Assembly: GCA_035610365.1 (NCBI GenBank)
Contig: CM069435.1
Coordinates: 16,233,123-16,297,122 of the forward strand
Length of the DNA stretch: 64,000 nt
Source of the DNA: Aquatica leii
Taxonomy: Eukaryota > Arthropoda > Insecta > Coleoptera > Lampyridae
Direction: 5' to 3'
Numbering within the stretch: position 1 is the first letter of the stretch; every line of letters begins with the position of its first letter. Positions 34,661 through 46,005 of the stretch are shown here, in pieces. The notes below the pieces were generated by a model that was given only the letters and a program-made list of their open reading frames with translations, searched no databases and had not been told where the DNA came from. The position numbers and the translations under genes are program-made.

Positions 34661-37436
34661 TCACTGGAAAGGGTAGAAAGTTGTTTGGATGCATTTTCTA
34701 TGGACTGAGATAAAACGGATAATGTTCACGAAGTTTTAAATTTTGGCAAAAAGTAGAAGATTCAAAAATGGTGCCAAAAGTGATTGTACCAGTTTTTACT
34801 TTTGTTTTTTTTTCAACGGCATTATTAGTAGGCTGGCGCTAACATTTTTGGAACTTGGTAGTACGTTTTCCAAAACCAAAAAAAAAAATTAATAGTATGA
34901 ACTGGAAACTCACAAAGTAGGCTATGTACCAAAGTTCTGGTACTGTCACCAATTACATCCACTGGATAATCTAGTTATTGGCCACGTATGAAAATGATTC
35001 AGAAAAAAACTTTCAATGTGTGTCTAGTCTACTAAACATCAGTCTGTCTATCGTCTACATTGACGTACGCCTTAATGAACTTGACCGACCGAAATCTAAA
35101 ATCGACTTTCCCGATTTCAACTACTTTGATCTTTAAAGAATGACACTGCTCAAAGCTACGGATTTATTTTTGTTAAATACGTAACTCCTAAAAACAACGT
35201 TTTCGTTATTGAGGTGCACGTACACAAAAGCTGATTATTCTAAGACGTCTTTAAAGCACTTAAACACTACCAAAAAAATATGTAAATGGAGTTTCTGTAA
35301 CTGAATTCCATTTGTTTATTAAAAAATGAAACAACCTTTTTAAAGTTTGAATAACATTCTTGTTTAAATGGATTCTATTTAATGTTTTTTTTTTCGCCCA
35401 CATACATAGTCTAGCCTGGACCAAATTGCTACTGTTCCTTCATTCGGGTTCAACTCGAATATTTCATAGAACTTGAAATAAAAACGTTAAATACCCCAGC
35501 CGAGTAAACAGAGAGCAAATGAAAAGAGGTGTTTGTATCTTTTCATTTTCGTCCTCGACCAATACCATCATGCATCACCTCGGCCAGAAATAAAGTATGC
35601 ATTTTTTACGCGTAACAGGAAGTAGGCTCATCTAAAATTATAAACAGTGTTTTATATCTTTTATGCCCGACGTTATGCATTTAGAATTTTTTTAGCCAAT
35701 TTTCGTTAAAGAAACATCGTCATTATGAAGGATATTTACCTCTGACCTTTCTTTTAATTAACATTAAGCCATTAATAATACGGCGGGCTTTGTTAATTGT
35801 GGCAATCTTCGCATCTCCTAGAATCACAAACTTGAACACTAAAATTTCCAGTGTTTGAATCTCAATAGGTCATTGTAATAAAACTGTCTACCGGTTTTGA
35901 GACGAAACATTTTCTATTTGTGTTTCGGTAAACGTTTCTTTATAAAAGATCGAATTTTTCTGGTTAAAGAACCTTTACTTTTAGTTTTCATTAAATATTT
36001 GTTCCTTTGCCAAAAGTCGTTTAGTTTTAAGAAAAGCTACCGTTACAAAACTTACACAGTTCGAAACGCCAAGGTTATGAAAATAACAAAAAAAACGAGT
36101 ATTTGTATATCGGCACTTTTAATTAAACAAAAATAATATATGACTAAAACATCCATCTTAGAATTATGTCATTAAATTATAAGGCAAATCCAATTACATT
36201 TATGAATCATGCTTAGATTAATTAGATTAATCTACAACAACTTCATTCTATAATTAATTCTATTGCTGATAATTAGGTAGGAATTTAATTAAAATACCCG
36301 TTCCAATCAAATTCAATTTTTTGATACCTAGCGTAACTAGTCCTATACTATACACCAAATGTTGTTATTATGAATTATAGCATCCGCGTTAGTATCTGAT
36401 TCAATTGGTACCGGAAATTGTACTTAAGCAGTTTCCGACTTTATGTAGTTCTTGGAATAAAAATGGGAAACAATATTTTGGATTGACACACCAGGAGGTT
36501 TAAAATCTCAGTTACGTGCAGCGTACGTATTCATTTTTAAAACCGATTCAAAACTAGAATACTTATCGCTAATCAATTCTGACTAATTTGATTGGCGAAA
36601 GTCCTTTTTAATTTCACTTTTATCTAATGGTTTAAGTTTGAATATTTGGAAAGTAATCAAAGTATAAGATGTCACATAACAGTCTTTCTAAATTAATCTA
36701 TCGATAAATTCCTTGCATTGATGTAAAAACGTTTTAATAAACGTCAAAATTATACCGTGCTATTCGTGTGGAAAAATGACCAAATTATTACAGCTCAACA
36801 GTCACTAATTTCAATTCCATTATGGAGATGTCGAGCCTTTTATCGCCCTTTCAAGATTTACATTCTTTCCATGCAAATCAAATTAAAACGCCTTCACTAA
36901 ATTTTCTTTTCATTTTCTCTATTTATTTTATGGATTACGTCAAGTTCAAATATTCTTTTTAATAAGGAAAGTATTCTAGCGTTATGGTGTAATCATTGAA
37001 ATTAAGCTTAATACTCCTACTTTAATGAAGTCTAAGTTTAACTTTGAATTTTTAATTACAACATCCTTGTAATTTTTTTAATGTTTTTTTTTCCTATTTT
37101 GTTGTCTCTTGTTGTTTACGGTTTCTGTTTATGGATGATTACAAAAAAAAAGAATTTCATAACTATCTTAATTTATGTCTAATTCGGATATTTTATTCCT
37201 CGGTATTCGTTTAACTATCGAAGAATCGATTGACTCAAGTTATTTCAAGCAACATTTCATAAAACTATGGTGTTCGAAAACATTATCCTGGTTCTATTTA
37301 TGGTAAGAGCAAGCAATGTACTCTATTGCAAAAGCGTAATTGCTGATTTCGTTAAGCTGTCTACCGCCACGCTTGACATTTATTTGTCTAAATTACATCA
37401 TATATGAAGAACTCGCAATAATTTGTGGAGATCCTT
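34661..37436. other. Intronic AT-rich sequence, no gene recognised
   Basis: No family signal in any frame; an 80-codon open frame at 35897-36136 is compositional. No inverted or direct repeat long enough to define an element was seen. Confidence 0.5.
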
Positions 37437-38200
37437 TTATATGTAACGTCGCTTTTCACTAATGCAGATCGTAGAACAGCAATGCGAAGTTTTTTTATCG
37501 CCTGTAATAGACAATTTGTTCATGGAAGCATTTGAACAAGAACCCATAGGATCCATTGAACAGAAACCCAAGTGATATGTCGACGATATCTTTATGATAA
37601 GGCAGCCCGGAGAAGAAAAACTACAGCAATTCCTGAACCACATCGACTCACTGCACAGAGCGATCAAGTTTACTTTGGAGAAAAACCTAAATGGTACCGT
37701 AATGGTAAGGAAAACCCAAGAGAGAAAACTACAACGTGCAGTATGTACAGTAAAAAGCACACTCCGATAAACATCCATACGCCACATCTCACCACCACCA
37801 GATGCAGAAAAATACTATTATCCAGTGCAGAAACCATCAGCGATAACCAAGATGCACTTTGAAAAATCACTTGAGAAGAACGGCTACGGAGAAACGAACA
37901 ATTCTGCAAACGGCAACGGAACCATCAAGAAGAATTGCTTTTTAGTCTACATAGCGGGAGTCACCGAGAAGATAGGTAAAATCCTGAAGAAACAGAAGAT
38001 ACAAGTGCGCTTTGAACCCATCACGTCAATCCAATATTATTACACGGAATACAATACGGAATACGGAAGGTATAAGATTCCAGCACAGAAAGTGTTACGT
38101 GGGGGCACGAATAAAAGATCACGAGAGAGACTACCACTAAGAACTATAGGAAGAAACTTGTCAGGGAAGCCATAAATATAAAAAAGAAAAAGACAGAGAA
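37437..38200 (+). mobile_element. Penelope-like element 2, 5'-truncated
   Basis: From about 37485 the plus strand shows LSPVIDNLFMEAFEQE, then YVDDIFMIRQPGEEKLQQFL (37578-37640) and the palm-thumb continuation HIDSLHRAIKFTLEKN, all typical of Penelope reverse transcriptase. A TGA stands where the usual Trp or Arg precedes YVDD, and further frameshifts follow. From about 37940 comes VTEKIGKILKKQKIQV, then the start of a GIY-YIG endonuclease (YGRYKIPAQKV, TIGRNL in place of the usual YIGxTxR-type motifs). The RT N-terminal half is missing. The YVDD box itself is intact. Confidence 0.8.
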
Positions 38201-38981
38201 GAAAAATATCTCAGTAAGACGTGGAAGAACCTACTGCACCACATCGTCATGGTCAATGGAGCGATGAACTACGGATGGATACACATGATACATATATAAG
38301 TAAAAAGTTGGCACCATGATCAGTGAAACGCGGAACGCAAGTTTTGACAAACAAACAAAAAAAGATATCAGTAATTTATTTGTCTTCGTGAGACATACAT
38401 TAGCCTCTAATTGACCATGTATTTTTCAATTTTATCTTGACGTTCCTTATACCGCACCTTTAGAGTATCTTTATTTACTCAAAGACTCACAACTTACAGG
38501 TGATGAACAGAAAAAAGTAATCCCGACTCTTAAGATTGCTGTTTCAATTTATTTTCAATTGTTTGTCGATCTCTCATTGATTAAATCTGAAATACTCAGT
38601 ATTGACCCATGATCTTTTGTTTTTCGTACATATCGTTACTATCATACTTTTACTGGACAGTGTTTAGACTTCAGAACAAAGGTCTTACAAGTGTCTGAGA
38701 CGCTGAGGAGAATTTATACATTTATTTCCGATTTGAATTATTTTATATTAAATCGTCCAGTGCGTAATTGTGAAATTGATTTGGCAACTTACTGACATCA
38801 CCGACGCGAGCACCGTCTTGATGACACGCCAACGTTTTGTCATCCTAGCTTCGACTCTACATACCTTACATTTTAAGGGTTCTTATAGCGTGTTTTAGAC
38901 GTCCGAATCGCAATATACCATCTGATCAAACTGATCCATTTAAACCGCGCGCGTAGCCAGATCGGTAATTTTTTTTAATTC
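38201..38981. other. Intronic sequence between Penelope-like element 2 and a mariner
   Basis: No motif was recognised. The first 130 bases may be the 3' end of the Penelope-like element, judging from continuing GA-rich composition similar to its coding part. Confidence 0.4.
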
Positions 38982-39830
38982 TAGGTTGGTACAATCTTCT
39001 TTGACATTCGTGTAAAGCTTGAGCGGGGTACGTCCATTAGTGTGGGTTTCCAATGAAATTACAGCTACAAAATCATTGAAAATGCTGCAGAAGTATTTTG
39101 GGAAGTCTACTCTATACAGAACGCAAATATTTGAGTGGTATAAAGCATTCAGCGATGTCGTAGAAAACTTGCCTTATGCGAGTCGTCCATCCACCTCTGT
39201 TCACGACGATAACATCGAAAAAGTGAAGAAAATTCTGCTCGGAAATCATCGTGTTGGTATTAGGCTCTCAACATCTCTTATGGCTCAACTCAACACATTG
39301 TGGTTGATATTTTGGGTATCAAGCGCGTCGCCGCCAGACCGGAAGACCTGATATTTTGCAAAAAGAACGTTGCGTAAAGATCGCAAAAGAGATGCTTGCT
39401 AATGGCCCTACATTCACGTCATGAATATAACGTCGAAACTTCCCAACAATCTTGCGAATGGTTCGCCAAAAATTTACCGAAACCGAAAAAATCTCGTCAA
39501 AGTCGGTCGAAAATCAAGGTGATGCTCATCATTTTCTTCTATTACCATGGTGTGTTCACCATGAATTCGTTACAGAAGTTCAAATGGTAAGGAAGGAATA
39601 CTATTTGACCGTTTTGAGGTGCCTACTACCAGATTTGTGGGCAGACAATTCATGGATGTTTCACCACGATAATGCGCCGTCGTATGTGACTGAATATTTG
39701 GTCAAACACGAAACAAAAATCATTGCTCAGCCATCGTACCCGTCAGATTGAACTTTTCCCTGTTTCCCAAACTCAAATATCCGTCGATTGCGGCATGGAT
39801 GATTGATGGTATGTCCTAGATGGCGGAAAC
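38982..39830 (+). mobile_element. mariner transposon, decayed
   Basis: The left end TAGGTTGGTACAA resembles a mariner terminal repeat (TTAGGTTGG type). The N-terminal helix-turn-helix region follows: ATKSLKMLQKYFGKSTLYRT and RPSTSVHDDNIEKVK. A middle block YNVETSQQSCEW and PKKSRQSRSKIKVML is clear, but the preceding GDxTW segment with the first catalytic Asp is gone. HHEFV, the WMFHHDNAPSYVTE block (second Asp) and PSYPSD (third Asp, D34D type) are present, with a stop just after. Several frame changes occur. The right terminal repeat was not found. Confidence 0.85.
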
Positions 39831-40185
39831 GTTTATTGATATAGTTTTATGTGTTAGTCTCTCAGCTTTAATACCGAGACCGTTAGAACAAAATTTTGCA
39901 AACCAGTTTTGACACTAGTCTTTGACAATCTTCCTATGTATTTTCCAGATTTAAAACAGCAAAAACAAAATAACGGTCACAATAAAAATAAACCTTGAAA
40001 TGTCAGCTGTCATAATGATAATATTGTTAGATTTAAGTTGTCTTATCAAAAAGATTGACACTGGTCGTAAAAATTTACTTTTTGGATAACTGTAGAGTCA
40101 TCCTTTAATAGCTTAAATATGACTGTACAGAGCGATCTGTTAATTAGTCTATTTTTGTCAGTAAATCTTTGTGATTTTGTAAAAA

Positions 40186-41100
40186 ATGGAAAAAATTGAG
40201 TTGAGAGCAGTGATAAAATACTTTCATTCAAAATGCTTAACACCAACAGAAATCAATACAGAGCTGAATTCAACATTGTTGATGTCCGTTCCTGAGTTTA
40301 CAATGGTCAAAAATTGGGTCGTCGAATTTAAGCGTTGTCGTATGAGCATAAATGATAAATCCAGAAGTGTACGTCCAAAAACTGCTACTGCCACGGATAT
40401 GATAGGAACAGTCTAGACTATCGTATTGACCGAGTAAAAATGCAGAGCTATCTCAGTAAATTTCCTATACATGAATAATAGTTATTGCATATTAAATTTC
40501 TACTATGAGATGGCTCTGCCATCATAAAGAGCTATCATAGAAGCTATAGGTCTGTCAATGCATTTGTGAAAGTACAGTAGAGTGTTCTCCCACTGCTGAA
40601 GAGTCCCAAAAGCGCGAAGCGGCCGTCCAGTGGTTCACTCTGGTGGCATTTTCACATTAGAATTGACATTGTTACCTTACCATGTTACGTTGTAGTTTTA
40701 GCCCACAGTTTACTCAAAACTTATTTAAATTTAGCAATTCGAGAGACTTGTGTGTGTTGTGTTTCATAACGGTCGAAGAAACCTGGGTCCATCATTACAC
40801 TCCCGAAACCAAAGAAAAATGCTAACAATGGACACACAAAGGTTCTCCGCCACCAAAGAAGGGAAAACGGTTTTAACAGCAGGAAAAGTTATGGTTACAA
40901 ACTATTCCCCAGGTTTAGCTCCCAGCGCTATCATCCAAAAATTGCTCGACGATAAGAGATTTTTGTCTAATCCTATGGTAGTTGCTACTATAAATAGCTA
41001 TTTCAAGGACTTGGATTCATCGACCTACAATAACTGACATTACTAATTTAGCATTTCGTTAAAATAAGTGTGTTGACCGAGCAGAAGACCATATTGAAAA
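40186..41100 (+). mobile_element. mariner-like transposon, internally deleted
   Basis: Starting at ATG 40186 is a mariner N-terminus: MEKIELRAVIKYFHSKCLTP and PEFTMVKNWVVEFKRCR, then RSVRPKTATATDMI. Around 40770-40910 come HHYTPETK-equivalent codons, then AGKVMVTN near the first catalytic region. Homology then jumps to the C-terminus (LAPSAIIQKLLDDKRFLSNP, NSYFKDLDS). The segment with the second and third catalytic residues is deleted. It is distinct from the 39-kb mariner, so two lineages sit side by side. An unrelated 280-base stretch (about 40440-40720) interrupts the frame. Confidence 0.8.
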
Positions 41101-43862
41101 ATAATGTGGTTTTGGTTAAAAAAAACTTGCGCTTTCTTTCTTAGACCGCGTAGTTATCGAACAATCCTCGTATTCTGACAAACTTTGGTTTATGTCGAAG
41201 TATCAATATTTTAAAATCACATATAATTAAAAACTAAAGAGATTTTGATTAAACTTTATGAGTTTTGGTACTCTAAAAATGGTCTATATGATGGGATGAC
41301 ATTAAATAAATAAAATAATAAATCAAGTGGGCAAAGAGATTGTGCTAGCTTAAATTATATAGTAATTTTATTTAATTAAAACAATAGATTTTAATATATG
41401 ATTAGCCAAACGACCAGTTTATCCAATATACACCGCATCTCAATCACCACATGCCAATTTGCAAACTCTTGATTTTATATTTCACATTTGAACAAATTTT
41501 TGGAAGTACAGAAGAAATCAGTTTTATTTGCTTAGACATTTCTAAAAGTAATGAATTTGTGTCAAAAAATATGACAGAAAGAAACGGGAATGACATGATC
41601 AGTTGTAGAAAACGTTCAATGGATACTAATTTATTTATCATTCAAATGTTTCACTCAACCAAATAATTAAAATCATTCTTGGATTCTAAAGTTAAAGCTA
41701 AAAGTTCAGATCTTCATCTTTTCGTTCATTTTCCTATTCTAGGATTTAAGCTTTTGCAAATAACAATGGTTAATATATTTTCTTAGCAAGAAACTTTCAA
41801 AATAATTATATAATTGCGAATAATTATTTTTTAACCTTTTCTGTTGTATATTAACAAAAGCAATTACCTGCTTTTATAAGCGGATTTTTAACCTTCACTG
41901 TATTTCTAATTTCCGGAAGTACTCGTGTGTATTTACCCACGCTTTAGAAGTTTTGAAGACAAAGCGATTACATCTCTCTGAAATTTTTTGAAATATTAAT
42001 CTTTTTCGGCAGTAGTATGTCCTTAACATTCTTAAATAGACACGTAATTGTACACATGTTTGATGTTTTTATCACATGATTATCTAGAACAAAATACAGG
42101 AAGAAAATATATATTGTAAACACCGATATGAATTTATTTCAGGAATTTATTCAGGTGAATGTAACGGATGTATCAGTCGTTTATTACAAAATGTTACATT
42201 CTGCTTAATATCGGCTTAAAAATAACGACAAAATGTGCATTTATGCAGGAAACATAATCTAACACAGTCTGGTCTGGCACATGGTTCGATTCTTTTTTTT
42301 TTCTTTACAAAACGAAAAACTCCGTGACGTTCACAGTTCTTTCATTAAAATTGTCTGAACGTTTAGTTACGATTAATCAGTTTTAGCGATCGTTGTTATT
42401 TAACCGCAATTAAAAAAAAAACTGTCAGTAACATTTAAGGATATTCAAGTATTACCTGAGTCATACTACATATACATCAAGACAACTTCGATTAAAGAAA
42501 GTTAAAATTAAAAGGCGAAGCAGTTCAACCTGTTCTGAAAACAAGTTAATAACATTTGTGGATACTGTAAAGTCTTATACGGTTGTCTGAATATTGTTAA
42601 GCTGATTTTTTTAATGGATCAACGTTCTTATCCTATTATCCCAAGGGAAAAGAATTCTGAACAGTTTCGATCTGATCTATGAAGTGTACTGTATATTTTA
42701 ACTATAACGATTAAAGTTAACGTTAAAAAAGTTTAGCAACTGAAAGAATTTTTAATTCTAATGCTTCATAACGTTTAGAAAAACAAATAATTCGGAAAGT
42801 ATTTCAATTAGTTACAAATTTACGCAAAATTGAATTACGATTACTAATTACAGAAAAAAGTGATTCAGTTATAAAATTACGAGATATTTTTCGGAATAAA
42901 TACAAAAATTTCATTATTTTGTTTTGTTGAAGTAAATTTCAAGTAAAATTAATTTATAATTTTTTGTAAACATCGTTTTGTATAAGTTATTAATATGGTG
43001 AAAGTCTATTAGTTCTAGAATGCAAATTAATTATCTCTTAGAAAAATAATGATTTATGTATTACAAGTAGAAAATTAGGATTAGGTTCTACTAAATCATT
43101 TTGTACATTGTATTAGTGAAAGTTTTTTTTACAGTAACATTTCAATTTAATTATGGCTTACATACTGACTTTCTCTTAGCTAAAATTACTAATTTATATT
43201 GATTATTCATGTTTGTCTTTCCAATTATTTCCTAATTTTTAATAAGTGGTGTATTTGGAGCAGAGAGGCGTCTATATATTATTGTCGTAAATAGCTTGAC
43301 TAGTGTTAATATTTGATTATTAGCATTAACTTCATTTCTAAAGAAAAATGTTTATAAAATAATGTTAATATTTACAAATGCTTAAAAATTAAATAAAATC
43401 TCTGCAAACGTTATACCGAGAAAACTTGAATAACAAATGTGTTACGCATCAAATATTTAACAACCGATAATGTAATTTCTTTGAAGTATGACTACAAAGC
43501 GTGTTAAATTTCCGATTTAAAAGATGTGTTATAACTTCTGAGATTTTTTTAAAAATGTTACTGTTTTTGAGTCAGAACGCGGAAAAACTTTCTATAAATT
43601 CAAAAATGTTCGCTTACAATTCTTCATTGTCTTGATTAAGAGCATATCATAGTTAGAACTGACTTAAAAAGAAGTAATCTCCGTATATAAAGAAGAAGCA
43701 TCGTCGCAGAAAGTCTTCAGGGTAATTGAAAAGTACGATGGAAAAATCAACTCTAAACGCGTAGTGGATGACTAAAGAACACCTCAGTTGTGCTAAGAAG
43801 ATCAAGTATGGCAGATGTAAAGTTGACTTCTACCTAATTAACAGAAATGTGGCCTGAAGCTA
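41101..43862. other. Intronic AT-rich sequence, nothing recognised
   Basis: Very AT-rich, with dense stops and no repeat arms. Short open frames overlap antisense to each other near 41450-41660 and have no family signal. Confidence 0.5.
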
Positions 43863-44192
43863 CAGGGTCGATCCATTCTAATGGTCCAGCAATGGTTGCT
43901 TGTTCATCTCAAAAAAATTTGATATTCAGGTAGAAGCTAAAAATTTTTTTTGGCGGCCATTTTTGTTTTAGACCACACGCTATTTGCTGGCATCTACGGT
44001 TTCTCAAATTATTTCGCAATGAATTACTCCAGACCTTTAAAATAAATTGCATTGAGTTAAGTACAGGTTACAAATTAAATAATTACCTAGCCACATGCAT
44101 TTCTTAACATTTTTAATACAGCTCAAAGTTATTGGACTAAAAATAACAAAATTCCATTTTCAAAGAGTAATTTCCCTAAGAATGAACTTACT
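43863..44192. mobile_element. Solo terminal fragment of the long-TIR transposon (copy 3)
   Basis: It begins CAGGGTCGATCCATTCTAAT followed by GGTCCAGCAATGGTTGCTTG, the best-preserved version of the outer terminus. It continues with the block shared by copies 1 and 2 (TCTACGGTTTCTCAAAT, GAATTACTCCAGACCTTTAA, TTCAAAGAGTAATTTCCC). It stops abruptly near 44192, where an unrelated repeated sequence begins. The segment contains the uninterrupted version of the site occupied by a hAT-type MITE in copy 2. Confidence 0.8.
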
Positions 44193-44500
44193 GTTTTCGA
44201 GTATTCTACTTTCGCACTCGTACTTCACTATTTTGTATTTAACGAACAGAAATAATAAAACCTAAAATCTTCAAATCTTAATTTTTCAAAAAATTTATTT
44301 CAAAAGCATTTTTAAATTCTCAGTTTTATGGAGATGGTAGTGTGTAAAAGAGGTTGTTGGGTAGTTTTATTTATAAGAACTGGTTTAATTACTCCTGTTC
44401 ATGAAGCGAACTATAGGAATCTCTTCTTTCAATAACTTCCTCTTATAACCATGTTTTTTTCCTATTAAACTGAATTATCTTATGTAGTCCAAAGAAAAAA
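44193..44500. repeat. Direct repeat, left copy (~300 bp)
   Basis: Starting at GTATTCTACTTTCGCACTCG and CTTCACTATTTTGTATTTAA, this matches 45690-46005 in the same orientation with substitutions and small indels. The two copies flank the inverted AG-rich repeat, like LTRs or like a unit boundary in a short tandem array. Confidence 0.75.
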
Positions 44501-44529
44501 ATCTATTCTAGTGGAAGCTGGCGATTGCG

Positions 44530-45690
44530 ATGATTTTTTACAGGCCTCCTACCCATCGCGTTTTTTATTTTGTTTCTTAGTCGTTTCACGTTGTTTCTGA
44601 ATCTTTCCATTACTTTCATTTGTTTTGGCTTCGTGTACCCCTTTGTTTATTCTAGTAACACATTATTAGTCCTTCTAAGATTGTTTATATTGGATTTATC
44701 GTCCATTTTTGTCTGTTGTATTTTTATCGTTATTTGTTTCAGCTTTTTTCGTCCAGTTTTGTTTTAGGTTTTATTGTTTTTAACCTGGTAGTTTGCTCCT
44801 TTCTTTTTATTTTATTTGCATTAGTCCCTGTTTTTTAATAGTTCTGTTTGACTAACTTTTTTTAAATTTATTCCATTCTTCCTTCATCGAAGTTGCTTCT
44901 TATTGTCTTCCATTCATCTATACGTACTCTGCCTTCCTTTTATTTCCACATCGCAATTTTACAATAACTCGAACTGTTTTTCAGCTTGTTTCTTCATTTT
45001 AAGTATTCCGATAGTTTTTCTTTCTTCTTCTTTTCTTAATCATTCCACATCTTCTTTTGCGTATCGTCTTCTTTCTATAACATTCCTTTCTGCTCCTTTG
45101 TTCATTCAAAGTTTGTGTTTCTTACTTATTAGAAATAAGTTACTGCAGAATTTTGCGTTCGTTCCTTTAAAAAATTGTGTCGCTACTGTTGATTCTCTCC
45201 CACACATAGATCTTAGTTTTCCACTCCCATGGGAATTTTTCCACTTTTCCTTCCCGTACTATCTTTATATTGTAAAAGCGCATTTTCTTCTTTTTTTTAT
45301 TTAGGTACATTCGTTTTTCGATTTTCCTCTTCCATAGAAGTCTTCTGACATAACTTTCTGATTTATTAGATTCTTGCCTATGCAATCACATTTTTTCATT
45401 TTTACTTTTTATTGCTTGCTCCACATTCGGATATTAGTTCGTATATGTTCTTTTTATGCTTTTTGTTTATATATTTCTTCAGCTTCCTTTCTTCTTTCTG
45501 TTTTTAATTTTTTTTTCTTCCCATGTTTCACCATTTTTAATCCGAAAGTCACACTCCAATTCTCTCGGACTTATGTATGTGAAATCCCCTTTGTTGTCAT
45601 CCATCTCTAATACTATTTAGGGTTCTCCCACCTTTTCTGTATATTTATTTATAATTTTTTTCTACTGTCGCTCTTTCTTTTTTACTGTGT
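44530..45690 (-). mobile_element. AG-rich repeat, LINE ORF1-like remnant, copy 2 (inverted)
   Basis: Reverse-complement copy of 33730-34660 and somewhat longer. The minus strand shows lysine/glutamate-rich broken frames, the longest reading SYVRRLLWKRKIEKRMYLNK and then VREGKVEKFPWEWKTK. Such charged, Trp-containing stretches resemble ORF1 tails of some insect LINEs; this is inference because no RT is linked. It is flanked by the direct repeats at 44193-44500 and 45690-46005. Seen from the plus strand it creates the long T/C-rich tract in this area. Confidence 0.55.
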
Positions 45691-46005
45691 TTTTCGCGTA
45701 TTCTACTTTCGCACTCGTACTTCACTATTTTGTATTTAACGAACAGAAATAATTAAACCAAAAATCTTCACATCTTTTAAATTTTTCAAAAAACATATTT
45801 CAGAATGCGTCATTTTTAAATTCTCAAAGTTTTATTATGTACATGGTAGTGTGTAAAAAAGATTGTTACGTACACTTTATTCATAAGAAGTGATTTAACC
45901 ATTCTTGTAAATTAAGTACTTCTTTCAATATCTTCATCTTGCAACCATGTTTATTTTCCTACTAAATTGAACTCTACTGTAGTCTCAAAACCCCTCTTCT
46001 TTTAC
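45690..46005. repeat. Direct repeat, right copy (~300 bp)
   Basis: Partner of 44193-44500, starting GCGTATTCTACTTTCGCACT. The spacing between copies is about 1.5 kb. Confidence 0.75.

Noticed and set aside
37572..37909. Alternative frames over Penelope-like element 2
   Set aside because: Shadows of the RT/endonuclease remnant; the motifs fit only the annotated plus-strand reading.
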